A program made the position numbers and the translations under genes. From Actinoplanes ianthinogenes (GTDB taxonomy: Bacteria; Actinomycetota; Actinomycetes; Mycobacteriales; Micromonosporaceae), in NCBI RefSeq assembly GCF_018324205.1, contig NZ_AP023356.1, positions 7,007,501-7,071,500 of the forward strand: DNA of 64,000 nt. Direction: 5' to 3'. Numbering within the stretch: the stretch's first letter is position 1; the number at the start of each line of letters is the position of its first letter. Of this stretch, positions 15,957-24,276 are shown in pieces. A model generated the notes under the pieces. The model saw only the letters and a program-made list of their open reading frames with translations. It did not search any database and had not been told where the DNA came from.

Positions 15957-16905
15957 AGCTCTCGCCCGCCCGCGGTGGGCGTTCGACAAGGCGTGGCTGC
16001 CCAAGTACGGGGTCTACGCCGCCATCCTGCTGCTGATCGCGTACAACATCGCGTTCACGCCGTACTTCCTGACCCTGAGCAACCTGCGGATCCAGCTGAT
16101 CCAGGCGGCGCCCGTGGTGATCGTGGCGATGGGCATGGCGCTGGTGATCGGCACCGAGGGCATCGACCTCTCGGTCGGCTCGGTGATGGCGCTGACCGCC
16201 GCGCTGATCCCGCTCTACCTGGGCTACGGCGTGGTCGCCGCGATCGGCGTCTCGCTGCTGGCCGGGGTCGCCGTCGGGCTGGCCAACGGCCTGCTGGTGG
16301 CGAAGGTCGGCCTGCAACCGATCGTGGCCACCCTGGCGCTGTTCGTCGGCGGCCGCGGTCTGGCCGTGGTGATCTCCGGTGGCCAGCTCAAGGACATCCG
16401 CAACGAGGACTTCCTCTACCTCGGCTCCGGTGACCTGCTCGGCGTCCCGGTGCTGGTGTGGACCGCCGCGCTGCTGGTGCTGGTGGTCGCGTTCGTGATC
16501 CGGCGCACCGTGTTCGGCCGGCGGCTGCTCGCCATCGGCGGCAACCGGCCCGCGGCCGAGCTGGCCGGCCTGCCGGTCAAGCGGGTCCTGATCGGGGTCT
16601 ACGTGCTCTGCGCGGTGCTCGCCGCGATCGCCGGCCTGCTCTCGGTCTCGCGGATCCAGTCCAGCGACGCCTCGGCAGTCGGCCTGCTGATCGAGCTCTC
16701 CGCGATCACCGCGGTGGTGGTCGGCGGCACGCCGCTCACCGGCGGCCGGGTCCGGGTGCTCGGCACCGTGGCCGGCGCCCTGCTCATGCAACTGGTGGTC
16801 GCCACCATGATCAAACACGATCTCCCGCCGTCCACCACCGAGATGGTGCAGGCCGTGATCATCCTGGTCGCGGTCTACGTGGCCCGGGAGAGGAGGACCC
16901 GGTGA
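15946..16905 (+). CDS. ytfT: sugar ABC transporter permease, YtfT-like
   Basis: A 319-residue membrane protein of the BPD_transp_2 (RbsC) family with about nine hydrophobic segments. The conserved cytoplasmic segments are GIDLSVGSVMAL and, near the end, ELSAITAVVVGGTPLTGGRV, the coupling region that contacts the ATPase. It overlaps the ATPase gene by 11 bases and the next permease gene by 4 (GTGA). Two different permease subunits encoded side by side, as in ytfT-yjfF, imply a heterodimeric channel. Confidence 0.9.
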   Translation: MTTEALARPRWAFDKAWLPKYGVYAAILLLIAYNIAFTPYFLTLSNLRIQLIQAAPVVIVAMGMALVIGTEGIDLSVGSVMALTAALIPLYLGYGVVAAIGVSLLAGVAVGLANGLLVAKVGLQPIVATLALFVGGRGLAVVISGGQLKDIRNEDFLYLGSGDLLGVPVLVWTAALLVLVVAFVIRRTVFGRRLLAIGGNRPAAELAGLPVKRVLIGVYVLCAVLAAIAGLLSVSRIQSSDASAVGLLIELSAITAVVVGGTPLTGGRVRVLGTVAGALLMQLVVATMIKHDLPPSTTEMVQAVIILVAVYVARERRTR

Positions 16906-17885
16906 CCATGTCCGCCACACTTCCCGCGAGCCCCGGCCGGATGTCCGGGGTGGTGCAGCGCCAGGGTGCGCTCGCCGTGCTGTTCGCCGTGGTGGTGGTC
17001 AGCCTCGCCCTGTTCCCCGGGTTCCGCAGCGTGGACAACGCCGGGACGATCCTGGTCGCCGCGGCGCCACCGATGCTGATCGCGCTCGGGATGACCTTCG
17101 TGATCATCACGGGTGGCATCGACCTGTTGGTCGGCTCGCTCTACGCGCTCGGCGGGGTGGTCGCCGCCTGGGCCTCCCAGTACGGCTTCGCCGCCGCGCT
17201 GGCCGCGCCGCTGCTGGTGTGCGGGGCGATCGGCGTACTGAACGGGGTGTTGATCTCGCGAACGCAGATGGCGCCCTTCATCGTGACCCTGGCCTCGCTC
17301 CTCGGCGCCCGCGGTCTGATGCGCAGCATCAGCGACCAGGGCTCGACCACCTACCTGGTGGAGAGCGACGCCTTCCACCGGATCGGCACCGGCTCGCTGC
17401 TCGGCGTCGGCGTCCAGGTCTGGCTGACCGCGGTGCTGGTGCTGCTCGGGGTGCTGCTGCTCAACCGCACCCGGTTCGGTCACGGCGTGCAGGCGATCGG
17501 CGGCAGCGAGGACGCCGCGGCGCTGATGGGCCTGCCGGTACGCCGGATCAAGGTCGGGGTCTACCTGCTCTCCGGCCTGCTCGCCGGCCTGGCCGGTGCG
17601 ATCAACGCGGCCAAGCTCGGCTCCGGCGTCACCGTGCTCGGCGGCGGCATGGAGCTCGATGCCATCGCCGCCGTCGTCATCGGCGGCACCCTGCTCACCG
17701 GTGGCGCCGGGTCCATCGCCGGCACGGTCGCGGGTGTGCTGCTGCTCGGCGTCATCCAGAACCTGATCAACCAGAACGGTGACGTCAACAGCAACTGGCA
17801 GCAGGTGATCAGCGGCGCCTTCCTCGCCGCTGTCGTGGTGGCTCAGACCTACCTCGCCCGGGTCCGACGCACCCCATCCCCCTAA
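16902..17885 (+). CDS. yjfF: sugar ABC transporter permease, YjfF-like
   Basis: A 327-residue RbsC-type permease with GGIDLLVGSLYALGG and ELDAIAAVVIGGTLLTGGAGSI, paralogous to the preceding gene. GTG at 16902 is chosen because AGGAGG ends 6 bases before it and it overlaps the preceding stop; the ATG two codons later is too far from that site. The stop TAA overlaps the AAGGAG ribosome site of the glycoside hydrolase gene, which ties the transporter to the secreted enzyme. Confidence 0.9.
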   Translation: MTMSATLPASPGRMSGVVQRQGALAVLFAVVVVSLALFPGFRSVDNAGTILVAAAPPMLIALGMTFVIITGGIDLLVGSLYALGGVVAAWASQYGFAAALAAPLLVCGAIGVLNGVLISRTQMAPFIVTLASLLGARGLMRSISDQGSTTYLVESDAFHRIGTGSLLGVGVQVWLTAVLVLLGVLLLNRTRFGHGVQAIGGSEDAAALMGLPVRRIKVGVYLLSGLLAGLAGAINAAKLGSGVTVLGGGMELDAIAAVVIGGTLLTGGAGSIAGTVAGVLLLGVIQNLINQNGDVNSNWQQVISGAFLAAVVVAQTYLARVRRTPSP

Positions 17886-17893
17886 GGAGTCAG

Positions 17894-20671
17894 ATGCGCC
17901 GCCTCGTCCTCCGAGCGGTGGCCGCATTCGCGCTGGTCGCCGGTGGCATCGCCGCCACCGGCAGCCCGGCCGCGGCCGTCACCCCCAAGACACCCCCGCT
18001 CACCACCCCGTGGACCAATCAGGTGTCCACGACCAACCCGCTCCCCGAATATCCGCGCCCGCAGATGACCCGCCCGGACTGGCAGTCGCTCAACGGCGAA
18101 TGGCAGTTCCTCAACCCGGCGACGGTCGACCGCAACGCCGCGCCGCCGGTCGGGCAGACGCTGCCGGAGCGGATCCTGGTGCCGTACCCGGTGGAGTCGG
18201 CGCTCTCCGGGATCATGCGCAACGACGACCGTGACCTGATGTTCTACCGCCGGACCTTCACCGTGCCGGCGGCGTGGAGCGGCCGGCGGGTGCAGCTGCA
18301 CTTCGGCGCCGTCGACTACGAGGCCACGGTCTGGGTCAACGGCCGGCAGGTGACCACCCACAGGGGCGGCTACGACCGGTTCGAGGTGGACGTCACCGAC
18401 GCTCTGAACGGCGGCACCAACGAGATCATCGTGCGGGTGTACGACCCGACGGACGGTCGCGGGGAGAAGCAGCCGATCGGCAAGCAGACCAACAACCCCA
18501 GTGGCATCTTCTACACGCCGACCTCGGGGATCTGGCAGACGGTGTGGCTCGAGCCGACCGCTACGTCCTCGTTGTTCTCTGTCGATATTTATCCGAATAT
18601 CTCGGGTAAGACGGCGCGAGTTCGCGTCTTCACGCGCGGAAACGTGTCCGGTTACAGCGTGCTCGCCGAGGCGCTGGCGGGTTCGACGGTCGTCGGCAGC
18701 TCCGTCGGTGGGTTCACCGAATTCACCGTCCCGGTGCCCAACCCGCGCCTGTGGTCGCCCGACGATCCCTACCTCTACAACCTGCGCGTTTCGCTGCGCA
18801 ACGCGTCCGGCGCCACCGTCGACCAGGTGACCAGCTACTTCGGCATGCGCGAGGTCGGCACCAAGCTGGTCAACGGGGTGCTGCGCCCGACCCTGAACGG
18901 CGAGTTCGTCTTCCAGGCCGGCACCCTCGACCAGGGCTTCTGGCCCGACGGGCTGTACACCGCGCCCACCGACGCGGCGCTCGCCTCGGACCTGCAGAAG
19001 CACAAGGACCTGGGCTTCAACATGGTCCGCAAGCACATCAAGGTGGAGCCCGCCCGCTGGTACTACTGGGCGGACCGGCTCGGGCTGCTGGTCTGGCAGG
19101 ACATCCCGTCGACCATCCCGTTCGACGCGAACCGGACGGCCGCTCAGATCGCCGAGTACGAGACCGAGGCCCACGAGATCATCGACGAGCACCGGGCCTT
19201 CCCGTCGGTGGTCACCTACGTCCCGTTCAACGAGGGCTGGGGCGAGTGGAACCTGGCCGACACCCAGCGGATCACCCGGGACCTGGAGAGCTACGACTCC
19301 ACCCGGCTGATGAACCCGCACAGCGGCTTCAACTGCTGCGCGTCCAAGGGCGACCCGGGCACCGGCGACATCATCGACTGGCACATCTACACCGGACCGG
19401 ACGCGCCGGCGCCGACCGCGTCGCGGGTGTCCATCCTGGGCGAGTTCGGCGGGCTCGGCCTGCGCACGCCGGGGCACGAGTACAGCCCGGACGGCAAGTT
19501 CTTCGCGTACGAGCAGATGTCGTCGAACGCGCAGCTCAACGACCGGTTCACCGGGATGATCCGGGACTCCGAGCGGCTGATGACGTCGAGGGGCCTGTCC
19601 GGATTCGTCTACACCGAGATCACCGACGTGGAGGGCGAGTACAACGGGCTGTTCACCTATGACCGTCAGGTGCAGAAGGTGGACACCGGCCAGGTGCGGA
19701 CCGCGCTGACCAATCTGATCAACGCGTCCAAGAACCAGAACGCGGCGGCGCCGCTCACCCTGGGGCACGTCCGCTCGTTCCAGGTGACCAACGCCGGGCT
19801 GACGAACCGCTACCTGCGGCACGCGAACTCCCTGGCCCGCACCGACGTGATCAGCGGGGACACCGCGCGGCAGGACGCGTCGTTCCGGACCGTCGCCGGT
19901 CTGGCCGACCCGCACTGCTACTCGTTCGAGTCGGTCAACTTCCCCGGCAAATTCCTGCGGCACGCGAGCGGGCAGGTCCGGATCGACGCCGACACCGGTG
20001 GTACGTTCCGGGCCGACGCCACCTGGTGCTCGCGCGCCGGGCTGGCGACCGGCGGCACGTCGTTCGCGTCGTACAACTTCCCGGGCTCGTTCCTGCGGCA
20101 CCAGTCGGACAACGTGGTGCTGGCGGCGAACGACGGCAGCGCGCAGTTCGCCGCCGACGCCACCTGGAACGTGACCAACCCGGCGCAGTGGCGCAGCTCG
20201 GTGATCCTGCCGTTCGACGTGCGGCGGTCGCTGCAGGTCACCACGTTCGGCTTCACCGACCGGTACCTGCGGCACGCGGACAGCCAGGGCTGGACCGAAC
20301 ACGTCGACGCGGGCAGCGGCGCGCTGCTCAAGCAGGACGCCACGTTCACCCTGCGGCACGGCCTGGCCGATTCGTCCTGCTACACCTTCGAGTCGGTCAA
20401 CTACCCGGGCCAGTTCCTGCGGCACGCCGACAGCCGGATCCGGCTCGCCGCCAACGACGGTTCGGCCCTGTTCGCCTCGGACGCCACCTTCTGCGCTCGC
20501 CCCGGTCTGGGCGGCACCGGGGTGACCTTCGAGTCGATCAACCTCCCGGGCAACTACCTGCGGCACTACGACTCGCAGGCCTGGATCTCGGCCGGCGTCG
20601 GCACCGACCGGAACCGTCCCCAGCAACTCTCCGCGGACAGCAGCTGGAACGTCGCCACCGGCTGGGCCTGA
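17894..20671 (+). CDS. secreted GH2-family glycoside hydrolase with tandem CBM42 (AbfB) modules
   Basis: A 925-residue exported enzyme. Residues 1-28 are a signal peptide ending in SPAAA. A GH2 sugar-binding jelly roll (about 50-215, with YRRTFTVP and VDYEATVWVNG), an Ig-like domain and a TIM barrel follow. In the barrel the acid/base E447 is in PFNEGWGEWN and the nucleophile E517 is in ILGEFGGLG. From about 618 to the end are two AbfB/CBM42 domains with repeated FESVNFPGKFLRH-type lobes, which bind arabinofuranose-like furanosyl groups. GH2 includes beta-galactosidases, arabinofuranosidases and galactofuranosidases. CBM42 and the adjacent Ytf-like transporter favour a furanosidase releasing galactofuranose or arabinofuranose for uptake. 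AAGGAG precedes the ATG. Confidence 0.85.
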   Translation: MRRLVLRAVAAFALVAGGIAATGSPAAAVTPKTPPLTTPWTNQVSTTNPLPEYPRPQMTRPDWQSLNGEWQFLNPATVDRNAAPPVGQTLPERILVPYPVESALSGIMRNDDRDLMFYRRTFTVPAAWSGRRVQLHFGAVDYEATVWVNGRQVTTHRGGYDRFEVDVTDALNGGTNEIIVRVYDPTDGRGEKQPIGKQTNNPSGIFYTPTSGIWQTVWLEPTATSSLFSVDIYPNISGKTARVRVFTRGNVSGYSVLAEALAGSTVVGSSVGGFTEFTVPVPNPRLWSPDDPYLYNLRVSLRNASGATVDQVTSYFGMREVGTKLVNGVLRPTLNGEFVFQAGTLDQGFWPDGLYTAPTDAALASDLQKHKDLGFNMVRKHIKVEPARWYYWADRLGLLVWQDIPSTIPFDANRTAAQIAEYETEAHEIIDEHRAFPSVVTYVPFNEGWGEWNLADTQRITRDLESYDSTRLMNPHSGFNCCASKGDPGTGDIIDWHIYTGPDAPAPTASRVSILGEFGGLGLRTPGHEYSPDGKFFAYEQMSSNAQLNDRFTGMIRDSERLMTSRGLSGFVYTEITDVEGEYNGLFTYDRQVQKVDTGQVRTALTNLINASKNQNAAAPLTLGHVRSFQVTNAGLTNRYLRHANSLARTDVISGDTARQDASFRTVAGLADPHCYSFESVNFPGKFLRHASGQVRIDADTGGTFRADATWCSRAGLATGGTSFASYNFPGSFLRHQSDNVVLAANDGSAQFAADATWNVTNPAQWRSSVILPFDVRRSLQVTTFGFTDRYLRHADSQGWTEHVDAGSGALLKQDATFTLRHGLADSSCYTFESVNYPGQFLRHADSRIRLAANDGSALFASDATFCARPGLGGTGVTFESINLPGNYLRHYDSQAWISAGVGTDRNRPQQLSADSSWNVATGWA

Positions 20672-20682
20672 CCGCAACCACC

Positions 20683-20720
20683 GAACGGCCGTCCAGGGGA
20701 ACAGCCCTGGGCGGCCGTTC
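20683..20720 (+). terminator. terminator of the sugar-scavenging operon
   Basis: A 16-bp stem, GAACGGCCGTCCAGGG with CCCTGGGCGGCCGTTC (one G-T wobble) around a 6-base loop, lies 11 bases after the hydrolase stop. Confidence 0.75.
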
Positions 20721-20881
20721 GGCCGTGGTCATCAGGCTGGGCGTGGTGGTGGTGTCCCGGGCTGGATGACCACCATCAGCGCGAGCCGGTGGTTCGGATC
20801 TCGGCGGTCAGAGGCAGGCGGCGGGCCGGCAGGAGTGTGGTGGTCACCACAGCGGCGCACAGGATCGGCACTCGGCGGTGT

Positions 20882-20887
20882 TACCTT
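20882..20887 (+). promoter_or_regulatory. -10 box for a leaderless hydrolase-MarR transcript
   Basis: TACCTT ends 8 bases before the ATG at 20895, so transcription should start at or next to the start codon. It abuts the 20-bp palindrome at 20886-20905. Confidence 0.55.
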
Positions 20888-20905
20888 ATTTCGCATGCGA
20901 AATAA
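20886..20905. promoter_or_regulatory. 20-bp perfect palindrome spanning the start codon; probable MarR operator
   Basis: TTATTTCGCATGCGAAATAA is a perfect palindrome centred in the ATG of the hydrolase gene, AT-rich at its ends in a GC-rich setting. MarR-family repressors bind palindromes of this size, and a MarR gene is the next but one. Binding here would cover the transcription start and block the promoter. Confidence 0.7.
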
Positions 20906-21767
20906 CGAGACGGTGCGCATCCCGGTCGCGACGGGTGGCGCCATCGTGGCCACGGTGTTCGAGCCGTCCGTCGCCGACGCCGTCCTCGTCCTGCACCCCG
21001 CGACCGCCACCCCGCAGGGCTTCTACGCCGCGTTCGCGGATTACCTGGCGGAGCACGGGATCGCCACGGTCACCTACGACTACCGGGGCACCGGCCGCTC
21101 CGGCCACCCGCGCGACCACCGCGACCTGGGGATGCGCGACTGGATCGGTGCGGACGCGCCGGCCGTCGCGCAGTGGGCGCGGCAGCGGTTCCCCGGGCTG
21201 CCCCGGCTCGCCCTCGGGCACAGCCTGGGCGGGCACGTCATCGCGCTCGGCGCGGCCGGCACCGACCTGGCCGCCTCGGTCATCGTCGCGTCGCACGTCG
21301 CCGCGATCCGCACCATCCCCAGCCGCGCGGAGCGCTTCCGGGTGCGGCTGCTGCTGCACCTGCTGGGCCCGCTCGCCGGCCGGTTCTACGGCTACGTCCC
21401 GGCCCGCCGCCTGGGCCTCGGGGAAAATCTGCCGCTGGCCGCGATGGCCGAGTGGGGCGGCTGGGCCCGGATGGACAACTACTTCTTCGACGACCCGTCG
21501 ATGCGCGCCCGGGAGCGGACCGCGACCCTGACCGGCCCGGTCCTCGCCGTCGGCACCTCGGACGACCCGTGGTCCACGCCGCGCCAGATGGACGCGCTCA
21601 CCACCCACCTGACCGGCGCCGAGGTGGAGCGGCGGACCTACACGCCGGCCGCCGCCGGGGTGCCGGTGATCGGGCATCACGGGCTGATGCGCCGCTCGAT
21701 GCGCGAGGCCGTCTGGCCGGAACTGCTGGCCTGGTTGCACACCCACGCGGCGAAGGCGACAAGATGA
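20895..21767 (+). CDS. alpha/beta-hydrolase
   Basis: A 290-residue cytoplasmic protein with the alpha/beta-hydrolase fold. It has LVLHPATATPQG with the oxyanion-side strand, YDYRGTGRSG, nucleophile elbow GHSLGG, a cap region with GYVPARRLGLGENLPLAAM, Asp in GTSDDPW and a late His in VIGHHGLM. It resembles the YheT/serine aminopeptidase-like group of putative hydrolases of lipophilic substrates. Codons upstream of 20895 are open but lack a ribosome site, whereas a -10 box fits a leaderless start exactly. The MarR gene begins 4 bases after its stop. Confidence 0.82.
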   Translation: MRNNETVRIPVATGGAIVATVFEPSVADAVLVLHPATATPQGFYAAFADYLAEHGIATVTYDYRGTGRSGHPRDHRDLGMRDWIGADAPAVAQWARQRFPGLPRLALGHSLGGHVIALGAAGTDLAASVIVASHVAAIRTIPSRAERFRVRLLLHLLGPLAGRFYGYVPARRLGLGENLPLAAMAEWGGWARMDNYFFDDPSMRARERTATLTGPVLAVGTSDDPWSTPRQMDALTTHLTGAEVERRTYTPAAAGVPVIGHHGLMRRSMREAVWPELLAWLHTHAAKATR

Positions 21768-21771
21768 CCGC

Positions 21772-22197
21772 GTGCGCCTGCCTCGCCTGATCTTCCTGCT
21801 CTTCAATGCCGACCGCGCGGTCCGGCGCTGGATCGACGCCCGTTCCGGGGACACCGGGATCGGCGCGTCCGGCGCCGGCGTGCTCTTCTACCTGGCCGGA
21901 CACGAGAACGCCCTGATCGGCGACGTGACCGCGGCCCTCGGCGCCTCCCCGTCCGGGATGAGCGGCCTGGTCAACCGGCTGGAGCGGGGCGGCTGCGTGA
22001 CCCGCTCCCCGGACCCGGCCGACGCCCGCGCCGTGCGGCTCGCCCTCACCCCGCGCGGCCTCTCCGCGGTGTCCCGTGCCCGGGAACTGGTCGACGACCT
22101 GAATCAGCAGCTCACGGCAGGTTTCAACGAGGCCGAGGTGGCGGTGGTCCAGCGCTGGCTGGAGCATGTGACCCGGGTCTCCATGCATCGGGAGTGA
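21772..22197 (+). CDS. MarR-family transcriptional regulator
   Basis: A 141-residue winged-helix regulator. The recognition region is LIGDVTAALGASPSGMSGLVNRLERGGCVTRSPDPADARAVRLALTPRG (residues about 42-90; the DxR of the wing is DPADARAVRL), flanked by dimerisation helices. It starts with GTG, 4 bases after the hydrolase stop, so the two form an operon. It most likely represses that operon through the palindrome at 20886-20905, with a ligand that the hydrolase may act on. Confidence 0.87.
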   Translation: MRLPRLIFLLFNADRAVRRWIDARSGDTGIGASGAGVLFYLAGHENALIGDVTAALGASPSGMSGLVNRLERGGCVTRSPDPADARAVRLALTPRGLSAVSRARELVDDLNQQLTAGFNEAEVAVVQRWLEHVTRVSMHRE

Positions 22198-22202
22198 CCG
22201 AT

Positions 22203-22221
22203 GCCGGGAGGAAAACCCGGC
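22203..22221 (+). terminator. small hairpin after the MarR gene
   Basis: GCCGGG and CCCGGC pair around AGGAAAA, 5 bases after the MarR stop, followed by CGCTTTCCTC. It is a short stem, so only a weak terminator candidate. Confidence 0.4.
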
Positions 22222-22318
22222 GCTTTCCTCAACCCCGGCCGGGGATGGCCGAAGGAACACGGCGTGGGCGCCCACCGGGTACCCGCGCCGCTGCCGTCCG
22301 ACCCGTCCGAGGAGACCC

Positions 22319-22846
22319 ATGACTGACTCCGTCGTCTTCGACCAGATCCCCGTCGTTCGCGCCATCGGCCGGGGCACCACCTCGCTCGCCGCGTTCCACG
22401 ACGCCCTGGTGACCATGGAGTGCGGTTTCTACAACCTGGTCCGGCTCTCCAGCGTCATCCCGCCCGGCACCGCGGTCGACCCGAGCGGCAAGGCGCCGGT
22501 CCCGGTCGGCGCCTGGGGCGACAAGCTGTACTGCGTCTACGCCGAGCAGCACGCGACCCAGGTGGGCGAGGAGGCGTGGGCCGGCATCGGCTGGGTGCAG
22601 CGGCGCGACGGGAAGGGTGGGCTCTTCGTCGAGCACGAGGGGACCAGCGAGGCGTTCGTCCGCGAGGCGATCAAGGCCAGCCTGCGGGACCTGGTAAAGG
22701 GGCACGAGGACGAGTTCGACGGACCGGACTTCGTGGTGCACGGTGCGGTCTGCGACGGGGAACCGGTTTGCGCGCTGGTGCTCGCGCCCTACGAGACCGC
22801 TTCCTGGCGCGGGATCCGCGCGACCGACCCGCCCGGCATGAACTGA
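22319..22846 (+). CDS. pyruvoyl-dependent arginine decarboxylase-like proenzyme
   Basis: A 175-residue protein of the PvlArgDC family. These enzymes cut themselves between two serines so that the second becomes a pyruvoyl cofactor, then decarboxylate arginine to agmatine. The processing site is RLSSVIPPG, with S44-S45, giving a 44-residue beta chain and a 131-residue alpha chain. Downstream, WAGIGWVQRRDGKGG and LFVEHEGTSE supply the conserved active-site glutamate region. The length agrees with archaeal and chlamydial members (about 165-195). The start has GAGGAG upstream. It is a single-gene unit ended by a strong terminator. Agmatine feeds polyamine synthesis or acid resistance; which applies is not visible. 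Confidence 0.85.
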   Translation: MTDSVVFDQIPVVRAIGRGTTSLAAFHDALVTMECGFYNLVRLSSVIPPGTAVDPSGKAPVPVGAWGDKLYCVYAEQHATQVGEEAWAGIGWVQRRDGKGGLFVEHEGTSEAFVREAIKASLRDLVKGHEDEFDGPDFVVHGAVCDGEPVCALVLAPYETASWRGIRATDPPGMN

Positions 22847-22906
22847 CTCTTTCGGTACGCGAATCCGCGCCGCTCCCGGCCGGTCTCGCTCTGGTTCTCC
22901 CGTGGA

Positions 22907-22934
22907 CAGCCCCGCTCCGGTTCGGAGCGGGGCT
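22907..22934. terminator. bidirectional terminator between the decarboxylase and ChaA genes
   Basis: A perfect 12-bp stem, AGCCCCGCTCCG with CGGAGCGGGGCT, has a 4-base loop and is followed by TCT. The two genes converge here. Confidence 0.75.
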
Positions 22935-22943
22935 TCTCGTGGT

Positions 22944-23040
22944 CAGGGCTCGCGCCCCGGCCGGCCCTCAGGGGCTCGCGCCCCGGCCGTCCCTCAGGGG
23001 CTCGCGGCCAGGCCGTCCCTCAGGGGCTCGCGGCCAGGAA
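22944..23040. repeat. 26-bp direct repeats running into the ChaA stop codon
   Basis: About four units of GGGGCTCGCG followed by CCCCGG or GGCCAGG, CCGTCCCTCA, with starts near 22944, 22971, 22997 and 23023. The last unit is the 3' end of the minus-strand antiporter gene itself, so the array looks like serial duplication of that gene's terminal codons and stop. Confidence 0.75.
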
Positions 23041-24120
23041 GAGGAACGCCGCCAGCAGGCTCAGGTGGAGGCCGCCCTGGAGGACGTTCGCGCGGCCGGG
23101 GACGACGGTGAGCGTGCCGATCACCACGGTCAGGGCCAGCAGCACCGTCTGGGTGCCGCCCAGGCCGAGCAGCAGCGGGCCGTCCAGCCAGAACATCGAC
23201 ACCGCGATCGCCGGGATGGTCAGGCCGATGCTCGCCATCGCCGAGCCGAGCGCCAGGTTCAGGCTGGTCTGCATGCGGTCCCGGGTCGCCGCGCGGACCG
23301 CCGCGATCGTCTCCGGGAGCAGCACCAGCAGCGCGATCACCACGCCGACGACGGACTGCGGCAGGCCCGCGCCCGCCACGCCCGACTCGACCGCCGGGGA
23401 CACGCCCTTGGCCAGGCCGACCACGCCGGCCAGGGCGAGCATTAGCAGGCCGAGACTGAGCAGGGTCGCCCGGTTCGTCGGCGGATCGAGGTGCTCCTCC
23501 TCGTCGACGACCCGGCCCTCGGTGGTGATCGGCAGAAAATAGTCCCGGTGCCGGCGCGTCTGCACGGTCACGAAGAGCAGGTAGAGCCCGAGCGACGCGA
23601 TGGCCGCGAAGCCCAACTGTGCCGGGGAGAACTGCGGGCCCGGTCGGCTGGTGGTGAAGCTCGGCAGCACCAGACTGAGCGTGGCGATCATCGCGACCGT
23701 GGCGAACGCGGCCCCGGTCCCCTCCGGGTTGAAGACCGCGATCCGTCGCCGCAGCGCGCCGACCAGCAGGGACAGGCCCAGAATCCCGTTGCAGGTGATC
23801 ATCACGGCGGCGAAGACGGTGTCCCGGGCCAGCGACTGGGACTTCTCGCCACCACTGATCATCAGCGTGACGATCAGGGCGACCTCGATGATGGTCACGG
23901 CCACCGCGAGCACCAGGGAACCGAACGGCTCACCCACCCGGTGCGCGACCACCTCGGCGTGGTGCACGGCGGCCAGGACGGCGCCGGCGAGCAGGGCGGC
24001 CAGCAGGGCGACGGCGGGTGGGGGCAGGTCGCGGCCCCAGGTCAGGACGAGGGTGGCAACGGCGAGCACCGGAAGGTAGACCGTCCAGTGCGACAGATAG
24101 GACCGAATCTTGGGCGTCAT
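23020..24120 (-). CDS. chaA: ChaA-type calcium/sodium:proton antiporter
   Basis: A 366-residue membrane protein of the CaCA superfamily, the same length as E. coli ChaA. It has about eleven helices in two homologous halves. The first alpha repeat contains HHAEVVAHRVGEPFGSLVLAVAVTIIEVALIV, and the second contains VVIALLVLLPETIAAVRAATRDRMQTSLNLALGSAMASIGLTIP (here split: the LLPE acidic site and the LNLALGSA motif). It exchanges Ca2+, Na+ or K+ for protons. The C-terminal codons and stop lie in a direct-repeat array. It is transcribed alone and converges on the arginine decarboxylase gene. Confidence 0.88.
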   Translation of the reverse strand: MTPKIRSYLSHWTVYLPVLAVATLVLTWGRDLPPPAVALLAALLAGAVLAAVHHAEVVAHRVGEPFGSLVLAVAVTIIEVALIVTLMISGGEKSQSLARDTVFAAVMITCNGILGLSLLVGALRRRIAVFNPEGTGAAFATVAMIATLSLVLPSFTTSRPGPQFSPAQLGFAAIASLGLYLLFVTVQTRRHRDYFLPITTEGRVVDEEEHLDPPTNRATLLSLGLLMLALAGVVGLAKGVSPAVESGVAGAGLPQSVVGVVIALLVLLPETIAAVRAATRDRMQTSLNLALGSAMASIGLTIPAIAVSMFWLDGPLLLGLGGTQTVLLALTVVIGTLTVVPGRANVLQGGLHLSLLAAFLFLAASP

Positions 24121-24232
24121 CCGCCAACTCTGCCAGAGGCTCCGCCGGCCGGCCCGGCTTCCGGAAATGCCACCGAGACTTCCGCGGTCCGCTTCTCGAT
24201 CTGTTCGAGCCGCTACCTCGAGCCGGGATTCA

Positions 24233-24250
24233 GCCCGGCGGGCGCCGGGC
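24233..24250 (-). terminator. hairpin after the membrane-protein gene
   Basis: GCCCGGCG and CGCCGGGC form an 8-bp stem with a 2-base loop (tight), 27 bases beyond the minus-strand stop at 24277. Confidence 0.45.
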
Positions 24251-24276
24251 GGTCCGGTGTGCGGCGGGCCTCGCGG

